This document shows, piece by piece, positions 1 through 8,000 of a stretch of DNA of 34,482 nt (position 1 is its first letter; every line of letters begins with the position of its first letter). The notes beneath the pieces were generated by a model. That model was not told the origin of the DNA. It did no database searches and was given only the letters and a program-made list of their open reading frames with translations. The translations under genes were made by a program, and so were the position numbers. Origin of the DNA: Betaproteobacteria bacterium (GTDB taxonomy: Bacteria > Pseudomonadota > Gammaproteobacteria > Burkholderiales > Usitatibacteraceae); NCBI GenBank assembly GCA_019449455.1, contig JAGRPO010000078.1:1-34482 (forward strand). The letters run 5' to 3'.

Positions 1-1067
1 ACGCCGGCCTCGCCGCCCACGCTCGCGGCATAGCCGAAGGAGCGGCCGAGGAAGACGAACTTCGCGCCCAGGGCCAGGGCCTTGAGGACGTCCGTGCCTC
101 GCCGCACGCCGCTGTCGAACATCACGGGCACCGATGGGCACGCGGCCACGATCTCCGGCAGCACGCGCAAGGGGGCGACGGACCCGTCCAGCTGGCGCCC
201 GCCGTGGTTGGAGACGATGAGGCCGTCGGCCCCGCGCTCGACCGCGATGCGGGCATCGTCCGGGTGCAGCACTCCCTTCACGACGACGCGCCCCTTCCAC
301 ATCGCGCGGATCTTCGAGAAGTGGTTCCAGTCGAGGTCGCCGCGGTCGGAGTAGTCGCGCAGCACGTTGGGCGAGAGGATGGGCGCGCCGCGCGTGGCGA
401 AGTTGTTCTCGAAGTGCGGCATGCCGTGCCGGACGATCGTGCGCAGGAACGTGCCGAAGGTCCAGCCCGGCCGGATGAGCCCGTCCCAGGCCAGGCGAGG
501 CGTCGGGCGAAGCGGCGTGGAGAAGCCGGCGCGCACGTTGTTCTCGCGGTTGCCGGCCATGGGCACGTCCACGGTCACCACCAGGGTCTTGTAGCCCGCG
601 GCGGCAATGCGCTCGACGAGCGGCACGAAGCGCGCCTCGTCGCCGGTGAGGTAGGCCTGGAACCAGGAGTCCGGCGCCGCCTGCGCGACGTCCTCCAGGC
701 GGATGAGCGAGGAACCGCTCATCGCGAAGGGAATGTCGGCCTCGCGCGCCGCCTTCGCGAGCACCAGGTCGCCGCGATAGGCGTAGAGCGCCGCGATGCC
801 GATGGGCGCGATGCCGAAGGGCGTGGCGTACTCGTGCCCGAAGAGGGTCGTCGCCGCCGTTCGCCGCGACACGCCCTTGAGCACCCGCGGGACCAGGCTC
901 CACTCGTTGAAGACCGACCGGTTGTCCGCGCGCGAGACGTTGTCCTCGACGCCGCCGCTCAGGTAGGCGAACACGGGGCGCGGCAGGTGGCGGCGGGCGG
1001 CCTCCTCGAAGTCGTCGAGGGAAAGGATGCCGCGAAATCGGGAGGGAACGGGTGCGGGTGCGCTCAT
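1..1067 (-). CDS. FMN-dependent alpha-hydroxy-acid dehydrogenase (lactate oxidase/dehydrogenase family), 3' end missing
   Basis: The minus-strand reading frame opens with ATG at 1067 (MSAPAPVPSRFRGILSLDDF) and stays open to the left edge, giving about 355 codons. The last few dozen residues of this roughly 380-400 aa family are outside the window. The family oxidises L-2-hydroxy acids such as lactate, glycolate or mandelate to 2-oxo acids using FMN and usually passes electrons to the respiratory chain. The active-site signature SNHGGRQLD, which carries the catalytic His, is encoded at about 189-215, and the FMN-barrel segments FAYLSGG, FGIAPIG and FDSGVRRGTDVLKALALGA are present. The gene starts 20 nt after the stop of the PrpF-fusion gene, so the two are probably cotranscribed. 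A weak purine-rich ribosome binding site (AGAAGAAAG) precedes the start. The substrate cannot be told from sequence; lactate is only the default guess. Confidence 0.9.
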   Translation of the reverse strand, partial: MSAPAPVPSRFRGILSLDDFEEAARRHLPRPVFAYLSGGVEDNVSRADNRSVFNEWSLVPRVLKGVSRRTAATTLFGHEYATPFGIAPIGIAALYAYRGDLVLAKAAREADIPFAMSGSSLIRLEDVAQAAPDSWFQAYLTGDEARFVPLVERIAAAGYKTLVVTVDVPMAGNRENNVRAGFSTPLRPTPRLAWDGLIRPGWTFGTFLRTIVRHGMPHFENNFATRGAPILSPNVLRDYSDRGDLDWNHFSKIRAMWKGRVVVKGVLHPDDARIAVERGADGLIVSNHGGRQLDGSVAPLRVLPEIVAACPSVPVMFDSGVRRGTDVLKALALGAKFVFLGRSFGYAASVGGEAG

Positions 1068-1087
1068 GGCTTTCTTCTGGGTTGGAA

Positions 1088-2956
1088 TCACGGGGCGGCG
1101 GGCGCGATCGTCACGTCGCCCTGGCCGCTTTCCTTCAGGGCGCGCTCGACGAAGCCCGATCGCTTGGCGTCCTCGATGAAGGCCGCGAGCCAGGCCGCGG
1201 CCGCCGGGCGCCCTTTCGGGACGCCGGAAGCCTGGCGGATCGTCATGAAGCTCTCCGCGAGCACGCGCAGGCCGTCGTGGGAGGCCGCGTACTTCTCGAG
1301 GGGCTGGCGCACGCCCGCCGCGGCGTCGAGCCCCTGCGCGATGAAGAGGTCGATCGCGGCGCCGGAGGAAGGCACGCGCTCGAGCGTCGCCCTCCTGATC
1401 TCGCGGGTGAGGTAGAGGTCGTAGGCCGTCTTGTTCCCTACCGCGATGCGGCCGCCCTCGCGATCGAGCTCGGCCACGCCCCTGTACGTCGCATCGGCGC
1501 GCACGAGGTAAGTGCCCTCGATGTGGGCGTAGGGCGCGGTGAAGTCGATGTCGGTCGCGCGCGCGGGATCGACGGCGAGGAAGGCCACGTCCCACGCGCC
1601 CTCCTTCACCGCGTCGGCCATCTTCCCGGCCGTGTCGAAGGTGAGGAACTTCACCGGCAATCCCAGCCGGCGCGCGATCTCGCGGCCCAGCGAGGGACCC
1701 ACGCCCTTCGGGTCGCCCCCGTCCTGGCCCTTCTGCGCGATGACGGGGTTGCCGAGGTTGATGCCCACGCGCAGCACGCCGGTGGGCGCGATCTCCGGCG
1801 GCGGAACGCGCACCCAGCCCTCCATGAGGCGTCGCGCGCTGCGGCTCATCACCGCCTTGGTCACCATCCACTCGCCTTCGCGCCGGGTGGCCTGCGCGCC
1901 CACCGCGAGCGTCCCCGAGGCGTGGCCGAATCGCACGAGCGCCGGATCGGTGCCGGGACGAAGCGCGCGCTGCACGATGGTGCCGGGGACGGCGCCGGCC
2001 GCGGCGATGGCCACGGCGCCGGTCCCCGTCATCGCGTGGTGGAGCTTGCCCATGGAAACGATGCGCGCCGTGAGCGCGATGTCGGCCGCGTCCACCGCCT
2101 TGCCGTTGGAGGCCCGGAAGGACTGCGGCGGCGAGACGAAAGCGATCTTGGGCGTTGCGGGCCGGCTCCTCGTGGCCTCGTCCGCGCTTGCCGCGAGCCC
2201 CATGGCCACCGCTCCCTGCGCGCGAACGGCCTCGCACTTCGCGAGCAGCGCCGCGTCACCGTTCACCGCGTCCGGAAGCTCCGTTCCCTCGAGCCCCAGC
2301 GCAGCCGCCTCGACGAATACAGTGGGGTTGCCGGCGGTGATGAGGGTTGCCTCCACCTTGCCGAGGCCGGGCACCTCCAGCGTGTCCACCACGTTGCCCG
2401 TGGGGAACATCGCGCCGCCCTCGTCGCCCTCCTCGCCCCCGCCCAGGTCCAGGTAATCCAGCCGGATCTCCGCCGAGGGAAAGGTCACGCCGTCCAGCTC
2501 GAAGTCGCCCTCCTCCACAACCGCGCCGTCCTGCATCGGGACGTGCGCGACGATGCGCTTGCCGACGTTGGCCTGCCAGATGCGGACCACCGCGGTGCCG
2601 TCGCGCGGGGCATCGACCAGGCCCTCGGAGATCGCGAACGGTCCCACGGCGCCCGTGAGGTTTCCGCAGTTGCCGGACCAGTCGATGACCGGCCGGTCGA
2701 TGGCCACCTGGCCGAAGGTGTAGTCGACATCGCAGTCGGGACGCGAGGACCTCGCCAGGATCACGATCTTGCTGGTGCTGGAGGTGGCCGCCCCCATCCC
2801 GTCGATCTGCTTGCCGTAGGGATCGGGGCTGCCGATCGTGCGCAGGAGCACGCGGTCTCGCTCGTCGGGGTCCTGCGGCAGGTCTTCGGCAAGGAAGAAG
2901 ACGCCCTTGCTGGTGCCGCCGCGCATGTAGACGGCGGGGATGCGGAGCTGGGTCAT
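1088..2956 (-). CDS. PrpF-family isomerase fused to a C-terminal solute-binding (PBP2) domain
   Basis: The protein has 622 aa from ATG 2956. Residues 1 to about 385 are a complete PrpF-type protein of the diaminopimelate-epimerase fold, the family of 2-methylaconitate cis-trans isomerase and 4-oxalomesaconate tautomerase. It has RGGTSKG at 12-18, TSKIVIL with Lys63, SGNCGNLTGAVG with Cys97, and the typical closing segment SRSARRLMEGWVRVP. Instead of stopping, the frame continues from residue 390 (APTGVLRVGINLGNP, nt 1789) into a 233-aa bacterial extracellular solute-binding domain (family 3-like: GVGPSLGREIARRLGL, AWDVAFLAVDPARATDIDFTAPY, GTYLV). That domain resembles signal-peptide-less stand-alone proteins of about 240 aa that I recall from related bacteria. 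No signal peptide is visible, so the product should be cytoplasmic. It is upstream of the hydroxy-acid dehydrogenase and divergent from a TctC receptor, which suggests a role in di- or tricarboxylate breakdown. The longer open frame beyond 2956 is antisense to the TctC gene and is not coding. Confidence 0.85.
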   Translation of the reverse strand: MTQLRIPAVYMRGGTSKGVFFLAEDLPQDPDERDRVLLRTIGSPDPYGKQIDGMGAATSSTSKIVILARSSRPDCDVDYTFGQVAIDRPVIDWSGNCGNLTGAVGPFAISEGLVDAPRDGTAVVRIWQANVGKRIVAHVPMQDGAVVEEGDFELDGVTFPSAEIRLDYLDLGGGEEGDEGGAMFPTGNVVDTLEVPGLGKVEATLITAGNPTVFVEAAALGLEGTELPDAVNGDAALLAKCEAVRAQGAVAMGLAASADEATRSRPATPKIAFVSPPQSFRASNGKAVDAADIALTARIVSMGKLHHAMTGTGAVAIAAAGAVPGTIVQRALRPGTDPALVRFGHASGTLAVGAQATRREGEWMVTKAVMSRSARRLMEGWVRVPPPEIAPTGVLRVGINLGNPVIAQKGQDGGDPKGVGPSLGREIARRLGLPVKFLTFDTAGKMADAVKEGAWDVAFLAVDPARATDIDFTAPYAHIEGTYLVRADATYRGVAELDREGGRIAVGNKTAYDLYLTREIRRATLERVPSSGAAIDLFIAQGLDAAAGVRQPLEKYAASHDGLRVLAESFMTIRQASGVPKGRPAAAAWLAAFIEDAKRSGFVERALKESGQGDVTIAPAAP

Positions 2957-2970
2957 GGGGTGAAATGATA
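2957..2970 (-). promoter_or_regulatory. possible -10 element for a leaderless PrpF-fusion transcript
   Basis: On the minus strand TATCAT (plus-strand 2965-2970, 5 of 6 matches to TATAAT) lies 8 nt before the ATG at 2956. There is no Shine-Dalgarno sequence between them (TTTCACCCC). No good -35 element is seen at the usual spacing. If the element is real, transcription would begin at or next to the start codon. This is a weak call. Confidence 0.25.
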
Positions 2971-3025
2971 GCCTTTGATCTGTCCGCGATCCGCGCACCG
3001 CCCGTACCAGCCCTGGAGAATTTCC

Positions 3026-3949
3026 TTGCACGCCATCCTGTCCCGAGCCGTCCTCGCCGTCCTCGCCACCCTGCTCCCCGCCGCCGCCTTGGCGCAGTCG
3101 CCCATGCGCGTCGTCATCCCCGCCGAGGCGGGCACCGCCTGGGACCGCGCCGGCCGGGCCCTGGGCTCCGGGCTCCTCGCCGTGAAGGCCGCCACCCAGG
3201 TCGAGTACGCCAACCGGGGCGGCGCCGGCGGGACGCAGGCCCTGGCGGGGTTCCTCCAGTCGGCGAAGAACGACCCGGACGCCCTCTTCGTGGCGGGCCA
3301 GGACCTCGTCATTGCCGCCGAGTTCGACGCCACCGCGCCGCGCCTGCAGGACGCCACGCCGGTGGCGCGCGTCGCGCTCAGCCACTTCGCTGTCTTCGTT
3401 CCCGCCGGATCCCCCCACCGGTCCATGGCCGACCTCGCGCGCGCCTTGAAGGCCGATCCCGCGGCCATCGCCTGGGACGCGGGCGCACGCGGCAGCGCCG
3501 AGCACCTGCTGCTCGCCTACCTTGCCAAGACCGTCGGCGCGGACCCGTCGAAAGTTCGCCTGGCCCCCTCTGCGCAGGCGGCCACGGCGGGCGTGGGCAA
3601 GCTGCGCGAGGTCGCCGAGGCCGTGAAGTCCGGCCGCGTGCGGGCCCTGGCCGTCACTTCCCCCGCGGCCACGGGCGGGATCGCCTCGCTCAAGGAGCAG
3701 GGCATCAACCTCGTGTTCGCCAACTGGCACGGGCTCTTCGCCGGGCCGGGGCTGCGCCCCTCGCAGCGCGACGAGCTTCTCGCGAAGGCGAAGGCCGCGC
3801 TCGACACCCCGGGATGGAAGGCGCTCCTCGCGTCCGAGGGCTGGACGCCGGTGTGGCTGCAGGGATCGGACTACGCCCGCTTCCTCGACGAGGAGACGCG
3901 AAGCCTCGGCTACCTCGCCCGGTCCCTGGGGCTTCGTCCGCGCCGCTAG
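3026..3949 (+). CDS. TctC-family tripartite tricarboxylate transporter receptor (periplasmic solute-binding protein)
   Basis: The protein has 307 aa and belongs to the Bug/TctC receptors, which bind carboxylates in the periplasm for TctAB-type carriers or for signalling. I chose TTG at 3026 because GGAGAA at 3015-3020 gives a 5-nt-spaced ribosome binding site and because the product then begins with a clean signal peptide (hydrophobic segment 4-22, cleavage near ALA-Q at 23/24). The frame is also open from a TTG at 2975, which would add 17 polar residues. The mature protein starts with RVVIPAEAGTAWDRAGRALG, typical of the family. No TctA or TctB gene is in the window, which is usual for the very numerous orphan Bug proteins of betaproteobacteria. 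It is divergent from the PrpF-fusion gene and may share control and substrate class with it. Confidence 0.85.
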   Translation: MHAILSRAVLAVLATLLPAAALAQSPMRVVIPAEAGTAWDRAGRALGSGLLAVKAATQVEYANRGGAGGTQALAGFLQSAKNDPDALFVAGQDLVIAAEFDATAPRLQDATPVARVALSHFAVFVPAGSPHRSMADLARALKADPAAIAWDAGARGSAEHLLLAYLAKTVGADPSKVRLAPSAQAATAGVGKLREVAEAVKSGRVRALAVTSPAATGGIASLKEQGINLVFANWHGLFAGPGLRPSQRDELLAKAKAALDTPGWKALLASEGWTPVWLQGSDYARFLDEETRSLGYLARSLGLRPRR

Positions 3950-3954
3950 CCGCG

Positions 3955-4473
3955 ATGGCCGAGAGCGCGCTCCTGCGCTTCTACCGCCGCGCCGGCGGCG
4001 ACCATCGCGGCCGCGGCCTCGACGACATCCGCGCCTTCGACACCGCGCGGCTGGAAGGCACGCACGATTTCATCCAGTGGCTCTTTCCCCTGCCCGAGCC
4101 CAGCGGCGCGAGCGCGCACGCGCCGATCCTCACGCGCGAGGACATCGCGGCCTTCACGGCCGATCCGACGCTGCGCGAGGAGCTTCGCAAGTCGCTGGAC
4201 GCGATGCTCGCGTTCTACGGGCTGGAACGCCGCGGCTCGGGGGAGGAGACCGCCATCACCCGCGCGCCCGGCTACGCGTCGCGCAGCGCCGAGTGGCTGG
4301 ACCGCCCGCACAATTTCCTGCGCATCAGCCGCATCCTGCGCTGCCTCGCGCTGCTGGGATGCAGGCCGGAAGCGCGCGCGCTCCTCGCCTGCCTGGAGGA
4401 GGTCGTCAGGGAAAACGGCTGGGCCGTGGGTTCCGACACCCTGGGCTACTGGCGCAGGGCCGCCGCCTCCTAG
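3955..4473 (+). CDS. bacterial protein with opioid growth factor receptor (OGFr) conserved-region domain
   Basis: The protein has 172 aa from ATG 3955, 5 nt after the TctC stop. The segment RGLDDIRAFDTARLEGTHDFIQWLFPLPEPS (residues about 20-50), then APILTREDIAAF and LRKSLDAMLAFYGL, matches the OGFr N-terminal conserved region found in small cytosolic bacterial proteins of unknown function. A tail with DRPHNFLRISRILRCLALLG follows. There is no signal peptide or membrane segment. The name comes from an animal receptor and says nothing about the role here. Its stop (TAG, 4471-4473) overlaps the stop of the convergent Lrp-type gene within the palindrome CTAG. Confidence 0.75.
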   Translation: MAESALLRFYRRAGGDHRGRGLDDIRAFDTARLEGTHDFIQWLFPLPEPSGASAHAPILTREDIAAFTADPTLREELRKSLDAMLAFYGLERRGSGEETAITRAPGYASRSAEWLDRPHNFLRISRILRCLALLGCRPEARALLACLEEVVRENGWAVGSDTLGYWRRAAAS

Positions 4474-4964
4474 CGCCTGCCCCGCTCCCGCGGCAGCGGC
4501 AGGCGGATGGTGGGGTCGTTCTTCACCTCCTCGATCACCGCGAAGGTGTGCGTCTCGCGCACGGCCGGAAGCTCGACCAGCACCTTGGTGAGGACCTCGC
4601 GGTAGACGGCCATGTTCTCGACGCGCACCTTGATGAGGTAGTCGAAGCCGCCCGCCACCATGTGGCATTCCACGATCTCGGGAATGCCCGCCACGGCGCT
4701 CGCGAAGCGCTTGAAGGCGTCGCTCGTGGTCCGGTCGAGCTTGATCTCCACGAAGACGACCATCGCCTGCCCGAGCCGTCCGGGGTCGAGGACCGCGCGG
4801 TAGCCCAGGATGTAGCCGGCCTGCTCGAGGCCCCTGACCCGCACGAGGCAGGCGGCCGGGCTCAAGTGGCAGCGGCTCGCGAGCGCCACGTTGGTGATGC
4901 GGCCATCGCGCTGCAATTCCATGAGGATGCGGCGATCGGTGACATCGATTGTTCGTTCGTTCAT
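4470..4964 (-). CDS. Lrp/AsnC-family transcriptional regulator, probable proline-responsive regulator of putA
   Basis: The protein has 164 aa from ATG 4964 (MNERTIDVTDRRIL). An in-frame ATG at 4976 would add MVKR. I prefer 4964 because GGTGA sits about 5 nt before it and because family members usually start this way. Residues 5-60 are the winged-helix part (DVTDRRILMELQRDGRITNVALASRCHLSPAACLVRVRGLEQAG). Residues 70-150 are the RAM ligand-binding domain (VFVEIKLDRTTSDAFKRFASAV, GGFDYLIKVRVENMAVYREVL). The gene is divergent from putA with 112 nt between the starts. In proteobacteria whose PutA lacks its own DNA-binding domain, Lrp-type activators beside putA respond to proline; that assignment here is inferred from position. 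Confidence 0.9.
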   Translation of the reverse strand: MNERTIDVTDRRILMELQRDGRITNVALASRCHLSPAACLVRVRGLEQAGYILGYRAVLDPGRLGQAMVVFVEIKLDRTTSDAFKRFASAVAGIPEIVECHMVAGGFDYLIKVRVENMAVYREVLTKVLVELPAVRETHTFAVIEEVKNDPTIRLPLPRERGRR

Positions 4965-5006
4965 GCGTTTCACCATGCTTGCTTCGTCCTGGCGGCCATT
5001 TTGCCA

Positions 5007-5035
5007 TTGTTTCGCCTGCCGAAAGGCTCGATAAC
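5007..5035 (+). promoter_or_regulatory. putative sigma70-type promoter of putA
   Basis: TTGTTT (5007-5012), a 17-nt spacer and GATAAC (5030-5035) lie 41 nt before the putA ATG. The match to consensus is only moderate. The spacer carries the short inverted repeat GCCT-N6-AGGC (5014-5027). The lrp-putA gap is the natural place for Lrp-type binding sites, but I cannot define one by eye. Confidence 0.35.
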
Positions 5036-5076
5036 AAGACGTTTGCCCGCGAGAGGCATGCTACGCTTTCCGCCCC

Positions 5077-8000
5077 ATGACGACCCCGAATCCGCCCGCC
5101 CTCGCCCGCCGCGGCTCGCCGCTCCGGGAAGCCATCACCGCCGCGTACCGCCGCGCCGAACCCGATGCCGTCGCCGCGATGCGCCCGGCCGCCACGTTCG
5201 ACGAGGCCGCGCTGGCCCGCATCCGCTCCCGCGCCGGCGTCCTCGTGCAGCGCGTGCGCGACGAGCGCTCCGGCGCCTCCGGCGTGGACGCGCTGATGAG
5301 CGAGTTCAACCTGTCGTCGGAGGAAGGCATCGCGCTCATGTGCCTGGCCGAGGCGCTGCTTCGCATCCCCGACACCGGCACCGCCGACCGCCTGATCCGC
5401 GACAAGCTCTCGCGCGGCGACTGGCGATCCCATGTCGGCGGCAGCCAATCGCTTTTCGTCAACGCCGCCTGCTGGGCGCTGGTCGTGTCGGGCGCGCTCG
5501 CCCGCGCGGAACCCGAGCCGAGGGGCCTGGACGGCGCGCTCACGGCCCTCCTCGGGCGGGCCGGCGAGCCGGTGATCCGCGCGGCGACCCGGGCCGCGAT
5601 GGGATACCTGGGCTCCCAGTTCGTGCTGGGCGAGACGATCGGCGAGGCGCTGTCGAAAGCGCGCCGGAAGGAAGCGCGCGGCTACCGCTACTCCTTCGAC
5701 ATGCTGGGCGAGGCGTCGATGACGATGGCGGACGCCGACCGCTACCGCGAGATCTACCTCGAGGCGATCGACGCGGTGGGACGCTCCTCGGCCGGGCGCG
5801 GCATCTACGCGGGGCCCGGCGTCTCGGTGAAGCTCTCGGCGTTGCACCCACGCTACTCGCGCGCCCAGCACGGCCGCGCGATGGCGGAGCTGCTGCCGCG
5901 GCTCAAGGAGCTCATGGCGGCCGCGAAGCGCCGCGACATCGGCCTCACCGTCGACGCCGAGGAGGCCGACCGGCTGGAGCTCTCCCTCGACCTGCTCGAG
6001 GCGCTCGCCTTCGACCCGGATCTCGCCGGCTGGAACGGCTTCGGCTTCGTGATCCAGACGGTGCAGAAGCGCGCCCCGAACGTCGTCGACTGGGCGCTCG
6101 ATCTCGCGCGGCGAAGCGGGCGGCGCCTCATGATCCGGCTCGTGAAGGGCGCGTACTGGGATTCCGAGGTGAAGCGCGCGCAGGTCGCCGGCCATGACGA
6201 CTACCCGGTGTTCACGCGCAAGAGCCACACGGACATCGCCTACCTCGCCTGCGCCCGCAAGCTCCTGGCCGAGCCGGCGCTCGCGTTCCCGCAGTTCGCC
6301 ACGCACAACGCCGCCACGCTCTGCCAGGTGATGGAGCTGGCGGGGGAGAACCGGGACTTCGAGTTCCAGTGCCTGCACGGCATGGGCGAGACGCTCTACG
6401 ACCAGGTGGTCGGCGCGAGCGAGTTCGGCCTGCCCTGCCGCATCTACGCCCCCGTCGGCACGCACGAGACGCTGCTCGCCTACCTGGTGCGGCGGCTCCT
6501 CGAGAACGGCGCCAATTCCTCCTTCGTGAACCAGATCGTGGATCCGGGCGTCCCGCTCGAGCGCCTGCTCGAGGACCCGGTCACCGCCGCCATGCCGTTC
6601 CGCGGCAGCCCCCATCCGCGCGTCCCCGCCCCGCCGGCGCTGTATCCGGATCGCCGCAATTCGAGCGGCATCGATCTCACCGACGAGCACGCGCTCGCCT
6701 CCCTCGATGCGGCGCTCGCGGCGGCCGCGGCGCAGTCGTGGGTCGCCGCGCCGATGCCGGCTCACGGCACGTCGCCCGCCGGCTCGGGCGCTGTTGCCGC
6801 CGTGCACAACCCCGCGCGCGCGCACGAAGTCGTGGGGCTGTGCACCGACGCCACCCCGGCCGACATCGATCGCGCACTCGCGCTGGCGCGCGGGGCCGAT
6901 GCCTGGCGGTCGAGCGCTGCCGGGGAGCGCGCGCGCATCCTGGAGCGGACCGCGGATCTCCTCGAGGAAAATGCCGCGCGCCTCGTCCACCTCGCCGTTC
7001 GCGAGGCCGGCAAGACGCTTCCGAACGCCGTCGGCGAGGTCCGCGAGGCGGTCGACTTCTGCCGCTACTACGCGTTGCGCATTCGCGAGGAACCCCCCGG
7101 CGAGCCCCTCGGCGTGGTGGCGTGCATCAGCCCCTGGAATTTCCCGCTGGCGATCTTCCTGGGCCAGGTCGCCGCCGCGCTGGCCGCGGGCAACGCCGTC
7201 ATCGCCAAGCCCGCGGAGCAGACGCCCCTCATCGCGGCCGAGGCCGTCCGTCTCCTGCGGCAAGCCGGCCTGCCCGCCGAGGCGCTGCAGTTCCTTCCCG
7301 GCCCGGGCGAGACGGTGGGCGCCGCGCTGGTGGCCGACCCGCGCGTGGACGGCGTGGTGTTCACGGGCTCGACCGAGGTCGCGGCGATCATCCACCGCAC
7401 GCTCGCCGCGCGCGGCAACGTCGCGCTGATCGCGGAAACCGGCGGCCAGAACGCCATGATCGTCGATTCCTCCGCGCTGCCCGAGCAGGTGGTGGCCGAC
7501 GTGCTCGCTTCCGCCTTCGACAGCGCCGGCCAGCGCTGCTCAGCGCTTCGCGTCCTCTGCCTGCAGGAGGAGATCGCCGGGCGCGTCCTGCCCATGCTCG
7601 CGGGCGCGATGCGGGAGCTGGCCGTCGGCGATCCCGCCCTGCTCGAAACCGACGTCGGCCCGATCATCGACGCGGCCGCGAAAGCGGGACTGGACGCCCA
7701 TGTCGCCCGTCTCGAGAAGACCGCGAAGCTCGTCGCGCGCACGCCGGTGCCGGCCGGGCTCGCGGGGCACTTCGTCGCGCCCGTCGCCTTCGAGATCGGC
7801 TCGATCGCCGAGCTCGATCGCGAAGTGTTCGGGCCCGTCCTGCACGTGCTGCGGTTCCGGGGCGGCGAGCTGGCCAGGGTCGTGGACGACGTGAACGCCA
7901 CCGGCTTCGGCCTCACCCTCGGCATCCACAGCCGCCTCGATTCCACGATCGATTTCATCCTCGACCGCGCGCGCGCCGGAAACGTCTACGTGAACCGCAA

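Noticed and set aside
2957-3730. N-terminal extension of the PrpF-fusion frame by 258 residues
   Set aside because: It is antisense to the TctC gene, is low-complexity Gly/Arg/Ala/Glu-rich, and the PrpF family start is clear at ATG 2956.
2965-3954. Open frame that would fuse about 330 extra residues to the OGFr-like protein
   Set aside because: It is an Arg/Pro/Gly-rich out-of-frame reading of the TctC gene; the family-like sequence starts only at ATG 3955.
3946-7395. Minus-strand frame of 1149 residues opposite putA
   Set aside because: Antisense to putA, with no recognisable domain; only the out-of-frame overlap with the Lrp-type gene lies near a real gene.
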